Of a stretch of DNA of 64,000 bases, positions 62,492-64,000 are shown piece after piece. The translations under genes were made by a program, and so were the position numbers. Where the stretch lies: positions 298,130-362,129 of the forward strand of contig CAWAJW010000008.1 of NCBI GenBank assembly GCA_963782475.1, in the 5' to 3' direction. Each line of letters begins with the position of its first letter. The stretch's first letter is position 1. The notes below the pieces were generated by a model. It was given only the letters and a program-made list of their open reading frames with translations, was not told the DNA's origin and ran no database searches. The DNA is from CAVQBP01 sp963782475. GTDB taxonomy: Bacteria; Bacteroidota; Ignavibacteria; Ignavibacteriales; Ignavibacteriaceae.

Positions 62492-63839
62492 AGCAGTAAT
62501 TTTCGATCTTGATGGCGTATTAATAGATGCCGATAAATGGCATTTTAATGCATTAAATGTGGCTTTACAACATTCAGATATTGATCCTATATCCTGGCAG
62601 GAACATTTAACGATTTATAAAGGAATTCCAACTCGTAAAAAGTTGAATATATTAACTGAGAGAAAAGGGTTAAAGACTGAACTGTATGATAAAATAAATA
62701 AGACTAAACAAGAAACTACTGTAGAAATAATAGAAAAGTTTTGTAATCCCGATTTAGAAAAAATAGAAATGATGAAACTTTTAAAGAGAAAATATAAAAT
62801 TGTTATATGTTCAAATGCTGTTAGAGATTCAGTAGAATTAATGTTAAGTAAAAGCGGACTTCTCCCTTTTGTAGATTTTTATTTAAGTAATCAGGATGTA
62901 AAAAACCCTAAGCCAAATCCTGAAATATATTTAAGAGCATTTAAAATGATGGATTTTTCGCCAAACGAATGTATTATAGTCGAAGATAGTGATGTAGGCA
63001 AAAAAGCTGCTGTAGATTCAGGTGGAATCCTTTGTTCAGTTAGCAACCCGGACGATGTTAACTATTATCGTGTATTAAAAACTATAAATGAAAGCAACCA
63101 TATAAATATCGTTATTCCGTCTGCAGGTCAGGGGAAACGATTTTCCGAAGTTGGCATGCAGCATCCAAAGCCATTAATTGATGTTTGCGGAAAACCAATG
63201 ATTCAATTGGTCTTGGAAAATTTCGGTAATATTGGAAAAAGAATAATTGTAGCTCAAAAAAAACATGTTGAAAAATATGCAATGAATTCTTTATTAAAAT
63301 ATCTCGCTTCAGAATCATTATTAGTAGAAGTCGATGGATTAACCGAGGGAGCAGCTTGTACTGTATTGAAAACCGAGGAATTGATAAATACAAATAATGA
63401 ATTAATTATAGCTAATAGCGATCAATTCCTAAGCATCGATATAATGAAATTTATTGAAAATATGAGAGTTGAAAATGCTGATGGCGGTATTCTGACCTTT
63501 AAAGATGATAATCCAAAGTGGAGCTACGCAAAATGTAATTCAAATGGAAAAGTTACCGAAGTTGCTGAAAAGATTGTAATAAGTAATCATGCAACTGTCG
63601 GAGTCTATTATTATAAACATGGGTGCGATTTCGTTAAATATACAAAGCAAATGATTGAAAAGAATATTAGAGTAAATAATGAATTTTATGTGTGTCCAGT
63701 ATTCAATGAGTTTATTCAAGACGGCAAAAATATATTAATTTATGAGATAGATAAGCAAAATATGCATGGATTGGGAACACCTGAAGATTTAAAAGCATAC
63801 ATTGAATATAAAAGGAATAGTATTGATTTAGCTGCCTAA
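62484..63839 (+). CDS. HAD phosphatase fused to NTP-transferase
   Basis: A 451-residue fusion. Residues 1-200 are a HAD-superfamily phosphatase or phosphomutase-like domain (IFDLDGVLIDADKWH with nucleophile Asp8 and Asp10; ICSNAVRDSVELML; KPNPEIYLRAFKMM; ECIIVEDSDVGKKAA). From about residue 205 a sugar-phosphate nucleotidyltransferase follows (IVIPSAGQGKRFSEVG, HPKPLIDVCGKPMIQLVL, LIIANSDQFL, then GLGTPEDLKAYIEY). The start at 62484 has GGAG (62474-62477) seven bases upstream; the ATG at 62472 would add MESK. It likely activates a sugar or polyol phosphate (for example to a CDP-, UDP- or GDP-derivative) for the upstream transferases. Confidence 0.85.
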   Translation: MIKAVIFDLDGVLIDADKWHFNALNVALQHSDIDPISWQEHLTIYKGIPTRKKLNILTERKGLKTELYDKINKTKQETTVEIIEKFCNPDLEKIEMMKLLKRKYKIVICSNAVRDSVELMLSKSGLLPFVDFYLSNQDVKNPKPNPEIYLRAFKMMDFSPNECIIVEDSDVGKKAAVDSGGILCSVSNPDDVNYYRVLKTINESNHINIVIPSAGQGKRFSEVGMQHPKPLIDVCGKPMIQLVLENFGNIGKRIIVAQKKHVEKYAMNSLLKYLASESLLVEVDGLTEGAACTVLKTEELINTNNELIIANSDQFLSIDIMKFIENMRVENADGGILTFKDDNPKWSYAKCNSNGKVTEVAEKIVISNHATVGVYYYKHGCDFVKYTKQMIEKNIRVNNEFYVCPVFNEFIQDGKNILIYEIDKQNMHGLGTPEDLKAYIEYKRNSIDLAA

Positions 63840-64000
63840 TAACGGGATTATTAAATATTTGAAAACGTAATTCATGGTAACAAAAACATAGGAATTTCCT
63901 CAAAACGCATGATTCTTCCCTTTGATAAAATAGGAGAGAACATTTTCAACAAACATCCATTATTTCTACATGTGATTATAAAAAAATTTTCTAATCCAGC
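63840..64000 (+). other. window end with possible start of a further gene
   Basis: After the fusion gene stop the remaining 161 bases hold a frame that is open from a TAA near 63850 to the window edge. The first ATG in it is at 63909 (MILPFDKIGENIFNKHPLFL). There is no clear Shine-Dalgarno. It could be the start of the next locus gene or non-coding; too short to decide. Confidence 0.2.

Overview
ORGANISM. The window is AT-rich bacterial DNA from the Bacteroidota/Chlorobi side of the tree, most likely an Ignavibacteria-type anaerobe. The basis is a C-terminal sorting domain with the NYPNPFNPST signature (type IX secretion), TonB receptors with CarboxypepD_reg-like N-termini, a DUF4249 lipoprotein, an Omp28-like protein, mostly weak Shine-Dalgarno sequences and a HydABC-type [FeFe] hydrogenase. 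This is inference from gene content; no rRNA or tRNA is visible. LAYOUT. (1) 1-10003: a tandem family of large TonB-dependent receptors (one cut by the window edge, one intact, one decayed fragment, one frameshifted) interleaved with a DUF4249 lipoprotein and a secreted T9SS cargo protein. (2) 10267-12178: a GH127-type arabinofuranosidase split by a one-base frameshift, whose 3' end is duplicated downstream. (3) 12181-16253: about 4 kb of palindromic REP-like repeats around a Y1 (HUH) transposase of the RAYT/IS200 type. It includes a separate 99-bp satellite-like array with a higher-order period of about 494 bp. (4) 16622-18566: an aldo/keto reductase and an SDR epimerase, convergent on a hairpin terminator. 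(5) 18811-28233: a molybdenum-hydroxylase locus with a MoeA-like protein, a TonB receptor, a Tat-exported PaoABC-like enzyme (2Fe-2S, Mo and FAD/4Fe-4S subunits), a MocA-like cytidylyltransferase and an XdhC-like chaperone. (6) 28334-31507, minus strand: an overlapping operon TlpA - DUF6029-like - Omp28-like T9SS protein, of which the last two are disrupted. (7) 31944-36230: HydC/HydB/HydA of a probable electron-bifurcating hydrogenase, behind a candidate sigma-54 promoter. (8) 36454-63839: a 27-kb surface-glycan locus. It holds a membrane coiled-coil protein, a protein with two nucleotidyltransferase signatures, a roughly 4,000-codon chain of methyltransferase, glycosyltransferase and TPR modules broken into three reading frames, two further TPR/glycosyltransferase proteins, a broken multi-domain glycosyltransferase, a broken WavE-type protein, a broken methyltransferase, a GDPD-like protein and a HAD-nucleotidyltransferase fusion. 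HOW THE PARTS FIT. Regions 1 and 2 suggest uptake and hydrolysis of plant-type polysaccharide. Regions 5 and 7 are redox modules: periplasmic oxidation of an aldehyde or N-heterocycle, and H2/NAD(P)H/ferredoxin balancing. Region 8 probably builds a complex surface glycan. CAUTION. At least a dozen genes are interrupted by single-base shifts or lone in-frame stops, several at short homopolymers. Many may be long-read assembly errors, but they are unevenly spread: none in 16.6-28.3 kb, very dense in 57.7-61.8 kb. Real decay therefore cannot be excluded. The most unusual parts are the RAYT/REP/satellite locus and the giant modular glycosylation locus with its dual-nucleotidyltransferase partner.
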